A stretch of DNA of 43,230 nt from an uncultured bacterium (GTDB lineage Bacteria; Bacteroidota; Bacteroidia; Bacteroidales; Bacteroidaceae), in NCBI GenBank assembly GCA_945829115.1, contig CALZTP010000010.1, forward strand, positions 1 through 43,230, written 5' to 3'. Shown one piece after another: positions 1 through 8,080 of this stretch. The notes beneath the pieces were generated by a model. It did no database searches and was not told the DNA's origin. It was given only the letters and a program-made list of their open reading frames with translations. Position 1 is the stretch's first letter; the number at the start of each line of letters is the position of its first letter. The position numbers were made by a program, and so were the translations under genes.

Positions 1-92
1 CAAGCAGACTCATTACGATAAGGTTGACAATATCGATGTGATAAGAGTGGGGGTGTCTGTTGTCGTGTTATATACCCACAGTCAAGGTTTAC

Positions 93-128
93 AACACCCC
101 TGCACCTGCCCTTTCACAACACCCCTGC
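93..128. repeat. Two copies of AACACCCCTGC
   Basis: The 11-mer AACACCCCTGC occurs at 93-103 and 118-128, 25 bp apart. The second copy overlaps the 3' end of the ATPase gene read on the minus strand, where it encodes the last residues (AGVL) before the TGA stop. The same 11-mer recurs in the tandem array at 13.09-13.18 kb. The rest of 1-113 shows no gene. Confidence 0.6.
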
Positions 129-1721
129 CTCTGTCACAGCCTTGAACCCATCGAGGGTTCCTGTCTGAGAAGAGAAGTTGATGCCGAGGCAGATAACCGT
201 GCGAGGGTCAGCGTCATACGGCTTGGTGTAGCCTTTTTCAGCTATCTGCTGGAGAGCAGCATCAGCCGAACTGTTCATCTTGAACTCAATGACATAGACA
301 TAGTTCGGGCATTCCACCACACAGTCTATGCGCCCCTCGCTTGTCGCCTTCTCCGCTACGGTGTTGTAGAACGCTAACATCTTCACAATCAAGAAGAACG
401 TATACTGGAAATAACGCTCACATTCCATTGGGTCCTGCTTCCGCTGGAAGCGGTAGGAGATGGAAGAGAGTAGGGCAGTCATCTGCTTCTCGAACTTCAC
501 GGTGTCACCAGTCCTCAGACTCTGTGTAACGTCAATCACCCAAGAGGTAGGCTCTGTCCTTGAGTCCTTGAAATAGCCACAAGCAATAGCATCAATAAAG
601 CCGTTACGCACCTCTTCGTTTGGGAAGTCAAGGAGATAGGTGTTATCTTCTATCATACAGTCCTTGATGGTGAGATACCCACTCTGATAGATCATCGGCA
701 GAGGGCGTTCCACATCCGCCTTGTAGTCAATAAACTGCGAAGCGGCATAGTATCTGCCAATCAGCTCGTTGATGTTCTCATTGAAATGAGCAAGCAGACG
801 AACAAGGTATGTTGGTGTTCCAGAGGCGAACCAGAAATTCCGCATACTCAAATTCTTGAAGCAATTAAGAATGCTGAAGGGGTTGAAGATGTCAATCATC
901 TTCTCACCGAAGTGATAGCCGTCGTATTTCTTCTTCAATCGCTCTACGGTTTCCTCATAGCTTATGTCGAGGTCGTCAGCCAACTCCCTAATAGATGAAT
1001 CAAAGACGGTGAGCAGCTCTTCCTTAGTGATTCCGCATAATGCTTCATAACGTCTGTTCATGCTGATATCATCTGGCTGGTTGAAGCCGCTGAACACACT
1101 CACTTGCGAGAACTTTGTGACACCCGTGAGAAGGACGAACTTTAAATCCTGATCGGCATCTTTGAAGACACTGTAGAAGCCCTTTAAGATGTTTCTGTTT
1201 ACCTCCTCTAAAGGCAACTCTTGACCATCCTGAATACCTTTGTAGTTAGTGTCAAGAACATCAAGCAACGGTTTGTCGTATTCGTCTATAAGCACCACAG
1301 CCCTACGTCCTGTTTTTTTATGTGCAGCATGAAGGAGAGAAGCAAACCGTCCGCCAAGAGTATTAGCATTCACGTTCCTACCGTATTCCTCTTCTTTTTC
1401 AGATATGTAGTCTTCCAGTATTTGCCTTAATGTCTGTGACTCAGTGAAATTTCCAGTACCGAAAGATAGATGAAACACCGGATATTCCTTCCACTCCGTC
1501 TCAAGACTATCGATAGCAAGTCCCTTGAAAAGATCCTTACGCCCTTGGAAATAGTATTTCAGAGTAGACACGAGGAGGCTCTTTCCGAATCGTCTTGGGC
1601 GACTCAGAAAATATATGTTTCCTCCATTCACGAGCTTGTAAATCAAGTCCGTTTTATCAACATAGACATATCCGTCCTGGATAATCTTCTCGAAATCCTG
1701 TATTCCAATAGGGTATTTCAT
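114..1721 (-). CDS. AAA-ATPase-like / PD-(D/E)XK nuclease-like protein
   Basis: A 535-residue protein of the AAA-ATPase_like/DUF1703 type that is present in many copies in Bacteroidetes genomes. The N-terminus has the usual family opening (YPIGIQDFEKII..YVDKT). A Walker A-type loop follows at about residues 40-50 (SRPRRFGKS) and a Walker B-like VLIDEYDKPLL near residue 145. The last 100 residues contain CVVECPNYVYVIEFK, matching the D/E..E-x-K core of a PD-(D/E)XK nuclease fold. It is a lone gene with its own promoter at 1768-1799, not part of the leu operon. Its biological role is unknown; these proteins are often suspected to be mobile or defence-related, but that is inference. The coding sequence is intact. 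The start ATG at 1721 is supported by the conserved N-terminus. Confidence 0.85.
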   Translation of the reverse strand: MKYPIGIQDFEKIIQDGYVYVDKTDLIYKLVNGGNIYFLSRPRRFGKSLLVSTLKYYFQGRKDLFKGLAIDSLETEWKEYPVFHLSFGTGNFTESQTLRQILEDYISEKEEEYGRNVNANTLGGRFASLLHAAHKKTGRRAVVLIDEYDKPLLDVLDTNYKGIQDGQELPLEEVNRNILKGFYSVFKDADQDLKFVLLTGVTKFSQVSVFSGFNQPDDISMNRRYEALCGITKEELLTVFDSSIRELADDLDISYEETVERLKKKYDGYHFGEKMIDIFNPFSILNCFKNLSMRNFWFASGTPTYLVRLLAHFNENINELIGRYYAASQFIDYKADVERPLPMIYQSGYLTIKDCMIEDNTYLLDFPNEEVRNGFIDAIACGYFKDSRTEPTSWVIDVTQSLRTGDTVKFEKQMTALLSSISYRFQRKQDPMECERYFQYTFFLIVKMLAFYNTVAEKATSEGRIDCVVECPNYVYVIEFKMNSSADAALQQIAEKGYTKPYDADPRTVICLGINFSSQTGTLDGFKAVTEAGVL

Positions 1722-1767
1722 AATTAGGTGTCCTTTCTTCTTCGTGACTCTATTTCCTTTTCTTCTG

Positions 1768-1799
1768 CAAAGTTACAATATTAAAAGCGTATCTCCAAA
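1768..1799 (-). promoter_or_regulatory. Bacteroidetes-type promoter for the ATPase gene
   Basis: Read on the minus strand, TTTG (1796-1799) is followed after exactly 20 bp by TAACTTTG (1768-1775), which fits the TTTG-N19-21-TAnnTTTG consensus of the Bacteroidetes primary sigma factor. Transcription would begin about 40 nt before the ATG at 1721. Confidence 0.7.
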
Positions 1800-2411
1800 T
1801 TTTTCGAAAGAAATCTCGTGGCAGGGTATATTTCCCTTTCACTTGCAGGGGCTTGCTCACCGCAAGGCAAACACCGAACTACGCTCTAAAACAGTTGCTC
1901 TGTTGCTCAAACACTCTGGAAATTAAATCGTGAGTAGAGATACATTTATTGTGTGAGCAGCGATGCCCTTAATGAGAGCCGTGAGCTAAGGTTCTGGGGA
2001 AAGTTGTTAGTTGATGATATTGTTAGGCAAATCTGTTTTCTCACGCTACTTCATGCCGTTCTACGCTTGTGTTCGCTCGTATGCTGGTTATATGCTCGTT
2101 ATATTATTCTCCGCAAAAATATATGACTCATATATACTCAGCATATTGGTTACTTACAACCTGCATATACGTACATGTGCGAAAAAGAAGCGTGAGAGGT
2201 TCTCGAGAGAATCTTGATTCCGAGTGCAAAGGAGTCATTGACTGTAGCAACCTTGTCGGTGAAGCCGAAAGGTGATGAGCGAAGGGAATTAAATCCCATT
2301 TACTCTCTTCATCAACGATGAGGAGCGATGAGGACTCATTGAGGACCCTTTAAGGCGCCAGAAGGGACTAAAAAAGCAACTCAAAACGCGAACCAAGGAG
2401 CGAACTACGAA
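1800..2411. other. Gene-free stretch between ATPase gene and leu operon
   Basis: No ORF here has recognisable protein features. The short plus-strand ORFs at 1744-1926, 2011-2217 and 2069-2275 have no family resemblance and no convincing start signal. In many Bacteroidales leuB lies after the last leu gene; no leuB-like sequence is visible in this stretch. Confidence 0.6.
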
Positions 2412-2470
2412 GCAACTCGAGTTGCGACTCTGATTCGAATCACGATTGTTTCTATAGTTTCCAACTATAG
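2412..2470. repeat. Cluster of three perfect inverted repeats
   Basis: Three symmetric sequences lie within 59 bp: GCAACTCGAGTTGC at 2412-2425 (14-bp perfect palindrome), TGATTCGAATCA at 2431-2442 (12-bp perfect palindrome), and CTATAGTT/AACTATAG at 2452-2459 and 2463-2470 with a TCC loop. They sit just beyond the leu operon terminator. They could be protein-binding sites or hairpins; the sequence alone does not decide. Confidence 0.6.
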
Positions 2471-2484
2471 TCAAATCATCGGGT

Positions 2485-2516
2485 AAAAAAAAGAAACCCG
2501 TTGTGGATTACGGGTT
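2485..2516 (-). terminator. leu operon terminator overlapping the last stop codon
   Basis: On the minus strand AACCCG (2511-2516) pairs with CGGGTT (2495-2500) across a 10-nt loop, and a T-rich run follows (2485-2494). The 5' arm and stop codon belong to the last gene: its final codons AAC CCG TAA lie in the hairpin, so termination is fused to the end of the reading frame. Confidence 0.75.
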
Positions 2517-4046
2517 CCTTCTTTTTTCTATGATGTTCAACATTTTAAACGTGGCATTAATGGCAGCCTGTGTCTGGTCAGCATCAAGAGCTCTGGTGCG
2601 GAAGATATTGGTGTCTTGCTGCCAAGTGATAATGGTCTGCACAAGGGCATCTGTACGACCGCCAGGAGGAATAGTGACAGCATAGTTGAGAAGGTCGGGA
2701 AGCGTGCGTCCCAACTTCTCAGAATATATCTGCCTAATAGCCTTCACAAATGCGTCGTACTGACCATCTCCAGTGGCATCACCCATATATTCCTTGCCAT
2801 TCACAGAAATCTTTATGGAAGCAATTGGCTTGATGCCGTAAGAAAGGCTCACCATATATCCGAGGAGCTTCACCCTATCTTCCTCTTCTGGAGCGGAATG
2901 TTTCAGCACGTCTGAGACGATGAAAGGAAGGTCTTCTTGTGTTACCCTCGCCTTTCTGTCTCCAAGCTCAGTAATTCTCTGAGTGATCTTCTTCACCTGC
3001 TCTGGAGTGAGTTCAAGCCCCAGTTCCTGAAGGTTCATCTCGATATTTGCTTTTCCAGAACTCTTTCCAAGAGCATATTCGCGCTTTCTTCCAAATCGCT
3101 CTGGTACGAGAGCATTGCAGTAGAGCTTATCCTTATTGTCACCGTCTGCATGAACACCAGCCACCTGAGTGAACACGTTCTCACCTACAATAGGCTGGTT
3201 TGGAGCAACCATAATACCACTGTACGACTCCACTAAACGGCTGACTTCATTAAGGCGGTTCTCCTGAATATTCGTCTCCGCATTGAAATGGTCTTTTAAA
3301 ATGACGTGTACAGAACTGAGGGGTGCATTTCCACAACGCTCGCCAAGTCCGTTCACTGTAACATGAAGGCCAACAGCACCAGCAAGGACAGCAGAGAGTG
3401 AGTTCGCCACAGCAAGGTCGTAGTCGTTATGGGCATGGAAGTCGAAATGGATATCAGGATACCTGTCAACCATTTTCCTTACGAACTGAGAGACAAGCAA
3501 AGGTTCAAGAACACCAAGGGTGTCTGGAAGCATGAAGCGTTTTATTCCACAATCTCTCAATCCCTCCATCATCTGGAAGACATAGTCGGGAGAATCCTTC
3601 ATGCCATTCGACCAATCTTCAAGATATAGGTTCACAGACATACCCTTACTTAGGGCATAGCTTACCTCACGGCGAATATCGCAGATATGCTCTGGAGCCG
3701 TTTTTCCTAACTGCTGCATGCAATGCTTCAGAGAACCCTTTGAGAGAAGGTTTATAACCCTTCCACCACAGTCGTATATCCAGTCGATGGAGCGCCCCTG
3801 ATCAACAAATCCAAGCACCTCCACACGGTCTATCATTCCTGCCATCTGTGCATAGCGGCAAATCATTTTCACCGCCTCCCGCTCTCCTTCTGAAACACGG
3901 GCAGAAGCAACCTCTATTCTGTCAACATTAACGTCACGTAAAAGCATTCGTGCCAGCATGAGTTTCTCATGCGGCACAAACGATACTCCGCTGGTCTGTT
4001 CTCCATCACGGAGCGTAGAATCCATGATCTCTATTCTATTCTTCAC
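2508..4046 (-). CDS. Second 2-isopropylmalate synthase / citramalate synthase homologue
   Basis: 512 residues of the HMG-CoA-lyase-like/LeuA family. It condenses acetyl-CoA with a 2-oxo acid; pyruvate (citramalate synthase) or 2-oxoisovalerate (IPMS) are both possible. The catalytic TIM barrel opens with MDSTLRDGEQ. The metal-binding FDFHAHND (His-x-His) is near residue 205 and NGLGERCGN near residue 235. From about residue 390 a LeuA-type dimer/allosteric domain runs to the end (GDATGDGQYDA..PPGGRTDA), suggesting feedback control. It is divergent from the leuA copy at 6216-7721. It is last in the leuA-leuC-leuD operon, 6 bp after leuD. If it makes citramalate, LeuCD could carry the product toward 2-oxobutanoate and isoleucine. 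Substrate specificity cannot be fixed by eye. Confidence 0.8.
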   Translation of the reverse strand: MKNRIEIMDSTLRDGEQTSGVSFVPHEKLMLARMLLRDVNVDRIEVASARVSEGEREAVKMICRYAQMAGMIDRVEVLGFVDQGRSIDWIYDCGGRVINLLSKGSLKHCMQQLGKTAPEHICDIRREVSYALSKGMSVNLYLEDWSNGMKDSPDYVFQMMEGLRDCGIKRFMLPDTLGVLEPLLVSQFVRKMVDRYPDIHFDFHAHNDYDLAVANSLSAVLAGAVGLHVTVNGLGERCGNAPLSSVHVILKDHFNAETNIQENRLNEVSRLVESYSGIMVAPNQPIVGENVFTQVAGVHADGDNKDKLYCNALVPERFGRKREYALGKSSGKANIEMNLQELGLELTPEQVKKITQRITELGDRKARVTQEDLPFIVSDVLKHSAPEEEDRVKLLGYMVSLSYGIKPIASIKISVNGKEYMGDATGDGQYDAFVKAIRQIYSEKLGRTLPDLLNYAVTIPPGGRTDALVQTIITWQQDTNIFRTRALDADQTQAAINATFKMLNIIEKRRNP

Positions 4047-4052
4047 CCGCTA

Positions 4053-4670
4053 TCATTTTTCTCCTTCAAACGCCTCTATCTTCTCCTTGTTTGACAAGAG
4101 GAAGTCGATGTCATCATAGGCGTTCTCAAGACAGTATTTCTTGTATGTGTTGATATCGAAATGCTCACTGTTACCCGTTGAGAGGTTTGTAACGGTCTGG
4201 TTCGGAACATCTACCTTCACCTCTGCCTGAGGATTTGCAGCAATAGTGGCGAACAGCTCCTGCTGGAATGCCTCACTAACCACAACAGGAAGGACGAAAC
4301 AGTTGAGAAGGTTGTTGCGGTGGATGTCTGCGAATGAGGAACTAATAACCACACGCACGCCATAGCCAGCGATTGCCCATGCGGCATGCTCTCGACTGGA
4401 GCCAGAACCCCAGTTCTTTCCTCCCACGATGATCTCATGAACTCCCTTACGAGGAGCCTCAGAGAATTCTGGTTTGTTCATAACAAAGTCTGCAATCGGC
4501 TCGTTGTTAGCATCATAGCGGAGGTCGTGCATGAACGCCTCACCATAGAATTTCGGATCGCGAGTGGTGAATGCGAGGTAACGGGCAGGGATGATATTGT
4601 CTGTATTATTGTTGTCAATAGCAATAGGTATGCAAGTTGACTGTATTATATCGAATTTTTCTTTTGCCAT
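4053..4670 (-). CDS. leuD: 3-isopropylmalate dehydratase small subunit
   Basis: 205 residues, normal length for LeuD, the swivelling-domain subunit of isopropylmalate isomerase. It pairs with LeuC to convert 2-isopropylmalate to 3-isopropylmalate in leucine synthesis. The diagnostic loop GGKNWGSGSSREHAAWA is at about residues 87-103, followed by GVRVVISSSFADIHRNNLLN, both hallmarks of the family. It lies 19 bp after leuC and 6 bp before the next gene, so it is almost certainly co-transcribed. No oddities seen. Confidence 0.95.
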   Translation of the reverse strand: MAKEKFDIIQSTCIPIAIDNNNTDNIIPARYLAFTTRDPKFYGEAFMHDLRYDANNEPIADFVMNKPEFSEAPRKGVHEIIVGGKNWGSGSSREHAAWAIAGYGVRVVISSSFADIHRNNLLNCFVLPVVVSEAFQQELFATIAANPQAEVKVDVPNQTVTNLSTGNSEHFDINTYKKYCLENAYDDIDFLLSNKEKIEAFEGEK

Positions 4671-4689
4671 AAGGAGAGAGAATTAAATA

Positions 4690-6081
4690 TTAAATTTTTC
4701 TTGGATCGGTAATGACTCCTGTTATAGCAGAGGCAGCAACAACAAGAGGAGATGCGAGAACAGTACGCGCACCAGGTCCCTGACGACCAACAAAGTTACG
4801 GTTGCTGGTGGAGATGGCAAGCTTTCCTGCTGGCACCTTGTCTGGATTCATGGCAAGACAAGCAGAGCAAGAAGGGAGACGGAGTTCAAATCCTGCGTCT
4901 TCAAGAATCTTGTCAATACCCTCATCAATAATCTGTTGACGAACAACCCATGAGCCTGGCACAAGCCAAGCAACCACATTCTCTGCTTTCTTCTTTCCCT
5001 TCACAACACTTGCAAAGGCACGGAAGTCTTCAATTCTACCGTTTGTACATGCTCCTAGGAAGCAATAGTCGACAGGTGTACCCTCCAGTTTCTGCCCAGG
5101 TTTGAACTGCATGTAGTCGAGCATAGAAAGGAACTGTTCCCTCTCTGCTTCTGACATGCCTTCTGTTGTTGGAATGCACTCATCGATGGCAATGCCAGCT
5201 CCAGGGTTTGTGCCGTAAGTGATGCGAGGAGCAATATCCTCAGCACGATATGTAACCTCCTTGTCGAAAACAGCATCAGCATCACTGTGCAGCTCCTTCC
5301 ATTTCTCTACTGCCTTCTCCCAGTCTTCGCCCTTTGGGGCATACTCGCGACCCTTGAGGTATTCAAAAGTGGTCTCGTCTGGAGCAATAAGTCCTGCACG
5401 ACTGCCCATCTCGATTGAGAGGTTAGAAAGTGTCAGTCTTCCTTCCATAGACATATTGCGAATGGCAGAGCCAGCATATTCCACTGCATATCCGGTAGCT
5501 CCAGAGGTGGTCATCTGAGCCATAATATACAATGCCACATCTTTTGCTGTGGTCTTCTCAGGAAGCACACCCTCAACATTTATCCTCATTGTCTTGGGCT
5601 TCGACTGTAGTATGCACTGTGAGGCGAGCACTTGAGCAACCTCTGAGGTACCAATGCCCATGGCGATGGCACCAACGGCACCATGTGTGGAGGTGTGTGA
5701 GTCACCACATACAATCGTCATGCCTGGGAGTGAGAGAGCCTTCTCTGGACCTACGACATGAATGATGCCGTTATCTTTTGTTCCCATGGCGAAATGCTTG
5801 ATGCCAAACTCAGCGCAGTTTGCGGCAAGTGTCTCCACCTGCTTGCGTCCAACAGGGTCGTCAATCTTCTCCTGCTGGTCAGAAGGTGTGTTATGGTCTG
5901 GCATTGCCACCACATGGTCAGGGCGGAACACCTTGATATTCTTGTCTCTCAGTGTATCGAATGCCTGTGGTGAGGTTACCTCGTGAGCATAGAGGCGGTC
6001 GATATATAATTGTGTTGGTCCGTCTTCAATGTTCTGAACAACATGAGCGTCCCAAATCTTGTCGAATAATGTTTTTCCCAT
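4690..6081 (-). CDS. leuC: 3-isopropylmalate dehydratase large subunit
   Basis: 463 residues, typical for the bacterial LeuC of the aconitase superfamily, which carries a [4Fe-4S] cluster and works as a heterodimer with LeuD. The protein begins [37 protein letters not shown] lies around residues 131-152. The cluster ligands are visible as the Cys of FLGACTNGR near residue 345 and the CSAC pair near residue 405. leuA lies upstream across a 134-bp gap with an inverted repeat, and leuD follows directly. The ATG at 6081 fits the conserved N-terminus. Confidence 0.96.
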   Translation of the reverse strand: MGKTLFDKIWDAHVVQNIEDGPTQLYIDRLYAHEVTSPQAFDTLRDKNIKVFRPDHVVAMPDHNTPSDQQEKIDDPVGRKQVETLAANCAEFGIKHFAMGTKDNGIIHVVGPEKALSLPGMTIVCGDSHTSTHGAVGAIAMGIGTSEVAQVLASQCILQSKPKTMRINVEGVLPEKTTAKDVALYIMAQMTTSGATGYAVEYAGSAIRNMSMEGRLTLSNLSIEMGSRAGLIAPDETTFEYLKGREYAPKGEDWEKAVEKWKELHSDADAVFDKEVTYRAEDIAPRITYGTNPGAGIAIDECIPTTEGMSEAEREQFLSMLDYMQFKPGQKLEGTPVDYCFLGACTNGRIEDFRAFASVVKGKKKAENVVAWLVPGSWVVRQQIIDEGIDKILEDAGFELRLPSCSACLAMNPDKVPAGKLAISTSNRNFVGRQGPGARTVLASPLVVAASAITGVITDPRKI

Positions 6082-6159
6082 TGTTTCCTTATAAATCTTT
6101 TTTTATACTAAATTGATTATGCATACAGAATCCCGAGCAGAAAAACGCCTCACTCTGAA

Positions 6160-6210
6160 TCCTAATGAAACTGTTATGTTCTGAATATTGATGAAACAGT
6201 CTTATTAGGA
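6160..6210 (-). promoter_or_regulatory. Inverted repeat between leuA and leuC
   Basis: TCCTAAT (6160-6166) pairs with ATTAGGA (6204-6210), and the inner arms ACTGTT (6170-6175) and AACAGT (6195-6200) also match perfectly, separated by 3-nt internal loops. The predicted hairpin sits a few bases after the leuA stop, without a T-run on the leuC side. It may stabilise the leuA transcript end or cause partial termination. Function is inference. Confidence 0.45.
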
Positions 6211-6215
6211 ACTGC

Positions 6216-7721
6216 TTATTTAAACTTGTTTATACAGTCAATATATGCCTCTACCGATGCCTTCACCACGTCTGTGTCGGCTCCGAAGCCATAGTAGAGG
6301 TGGTTGTCGTACTCCACCTGCATGTGCACCTTTCCGACATCGTCAGAACCCTTAGAGATAGCCTGAATGGTGAACTCCTTCAGAACCATTTCCTTAAGAA
6401 TGATCTTCTTCAAAGCACGGATGGCAGCATCTACTGGACCATTTCCTGTTGAGCATGCCTCAAACTTCTGACCAGAGATATCAAGTCCGAGTGAGGCAAC
6501 ACACTTGGAGTTCTGGTTCATGCCTGTTGTGACCTGTAGGAAGTCGAGCTTGATGGCGTGGGCATTGGCACGGTCGGCACCTGCCAGCACGAGGATATCA
6601 TCATCGGTAACCTCTTTCTTCTTGTCTGCCAGCTTTAGGAAGTCTTGATAGATCTTATCGAGCTTCTCGCCTTCCACCTCTACTCCGTTTACGCTTAGGC
6701 GGTGCTTCAAAGCAGCACGTCCAGAGCGTGCGGTGAGAACGATGGCATTGTCGTCAATACCCACCTCCTTGGGGTCCATAATCTCGTAGGTGGAAGCATT
6801 CTTCAAGACACCATCCTGATGTATTCCAGAAGAGTGTGCAAACGCATTCTTTCCCACAATGGCCTTGTTTGGCTGAACAGGCATGTTCATCAATGAGCTT
6901 ACCATACGACTAGTAGGGTATATCTTCGTGGTGTTGATGTTTGTCTCTATGCCAAGGTCAGGATGCGTCTTAAAAATCATAGCAACCTCCTCAAGGGATG
7001 TGTTTCCAGCACGTTCGCCAATACCGTTTATGGTGACCTCCACCTGACGAGCACCACCAAGAACGCCAGCAACCGTGTTTGCTGTTGCCATTCCAAGGTC
7101 ATTATGGCAATGTGTGGAGAGAATTGCCTTTCCTGCTGCAAAGGCATCAACATGCTCATAGAGGTATTTTATCTTCTCGTGATACTCGTTCGGAACACGG
7201 AAACCAGTGGTGTCAGGAATATTGCAGACGGTTGCTCCTGCCTTTGTAACAGCATCTATAACTCTGGCAAGATACTCATTGTCAGTACGACCAGCATCCT
7301 CCGCATAGAACTCCACATCTTCCACATACCGCTTCGCATATTTCACGGCAGCCACGGCACGCTCGATAATCTCTTCTGGAGTGGAATTGAACTTATAACG
7401 TATATGGCTTTCAGAAGTGCCAATACCAGTGTGAATTCTCTTATGTTTTGCATATTGAAGTGCTTCTGCAGCCACATCAATATCCTTCTCAACTGCTCGT
7501 GTGAGTGCGCAGATGGTAGGCCATGTCACAGCCTTACTAATTTCTATTACACTATTGAAATCGCCTGGACTGGAGATAGGGAATCCCGCCTCTATGACGT
7601 CTACTCCCAACGACTCAAGCTGTTTTGCGACCTGAATTTTCTCTATTGTGTTCAACTGACATCCTGGTACCTGCTCGCCGTCGCGGAGGGTGGTGTCAAA
7701 AATAAATAACCTTTCGCTCAT
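6216..7721 (-). CDS. leuA: 2-isopropylmalate synthase
   Basis: 501 residues. It catalyses the committed step of leucine synthesis, condensing acetyl-CoA with 2-oxoisovalerate. The N-terminus [16 protein letters not shown] is typical, [14 protein letters not shown] near residue 200 gives the two metal-binding histidines, and NGIGERAGN near 235 and SGIHQDG near 295 are further family signatures. The C-terminal third is the leucine-responsive regulatory domain ([14 protein letters not shown]), so feedback inhibition is expected. It is first in the operon, with a clear promoter at 7815-7846. No leader peptide or T-box was seen in the short 5' region. Confidence 0.95.
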   Translation of the reverse strand: MSERLFIFDTTLRDGEQVPGCQLNTIEKIQVAKQLESLGVDVIEAGFPISSPGDFNSVIEISKAVTWPTICALTRAVEKDIDVAAEALQYAKHKRIHTGIGTSESHIRYKFNSTPEEIIERAVAAVKYAKRYVEDVEFYAEDAGRTDNEYLARVIDAVTKAGATVCNIPDTTGFRVPNEYHEKIKYLYEHVDAFAAGKAILSTHCHNDLGMATANTVAGVLGGARQVEVTINGIGERAGNTSLEEVAMIFKTHPDLGIETNINTTKIYPTSRMVSSLMNMPVQPNKAIVGKNAFAHSSGIHQDGVLKNASTYEIMDPKEVGIDDNAIVLTARSGRAALKHRLSVNGVEVEGEKLDKIYQDFLKLADKKKEVTDDDILVLAGADRANAHAIKLDFLQVTTGMNQNSKCVASLGLDISGQKFEACSTGNGPVDAAIRALKKIILKEMVLKEFTIQAISKGSDDVGKVHMQVEYDNHLYYGFGADTDVVKASVEAYIDCINKFK

Positions 7722-7814
7722 TTGATATTTATTGCTTGTGTAAGTTTTTTCTTGTTATACTATATATAATAATGTAAAACAGATGTTCTATGAATCTTTT
7801 TACCTTTCGGAGTG

Positions 7815-7846
7815 CAAAATTAATACTTATTCTTGAATAAAGCAAA
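7815..7846 (-). promoter_or_regulatory. leu operon promoter
   Basis: Minus-strand TTTG (7843-7846), a 20-bp spacer and TAATTTTG (7815-7822) match the Bacteroidetes consensus exactly. The predicted 5' untranslated region is roughly 85-90 nt, too short for an evident T-box. Between this site and the dnaB repeat array (7847-7984) nothing further was recognised. Confidence 0.7.
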
Positions 7847-7984
7847 TAAATTATAAGAAATCTTTCGGTTTTTCTTATAATTTATAAGCAATATCAAGAA
7901 AAAAGTAAGAAAATAGTAGAAAACAGCTGTTTGAACTGCCAAGAAACCTATATTCTTCTGAAGGTGAATGAAGACGGCATAATG

Positions 7985-8080
7985 TTAATATGGCATATCA
8001 TTAATATGGCATATCGTTAATATGGCATATCATTAATATGTCATATCATTAATATGGAATATCGTTAATATGGCATATCG
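7985..8080. repeat. Six 16-bp tandem repeats at the dnaB 3' end
   Basis: Units start at 7985, 8001, 8017, 8033, 8049 and 8065, consensus TTAATATGGCATATCR (16 bp). Copy 4 has one change (GTC for GGC) and copy 5 another (GGA for GGC). The unit at 8065-8080 contains the dnaB stop codon and its last sense codons (Asp-Met-Pro-Tyr). The other five lie directly downstream of the stop. The unit core ATATGGCATAT is nearly palindromic. Confidence 0.9.

Noticed and set aside
1744..2275. Short ORFs that might be remains of leuB or small proteins
   Set aside because: No leuB motif and no family similarity in any frame.
6963..7709. 248-codon plus-strand ORF
   Set aside because: Lies entirely antisense to leuA, has no family features, and reflects codon bias of the true gene.
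7722..7814. Leucine leader peptide or T-box before leuA
   Set aside because: The leader is only about 90 nt, has no Leu-codon run and no T-box core or terminator/antiterminator pair.
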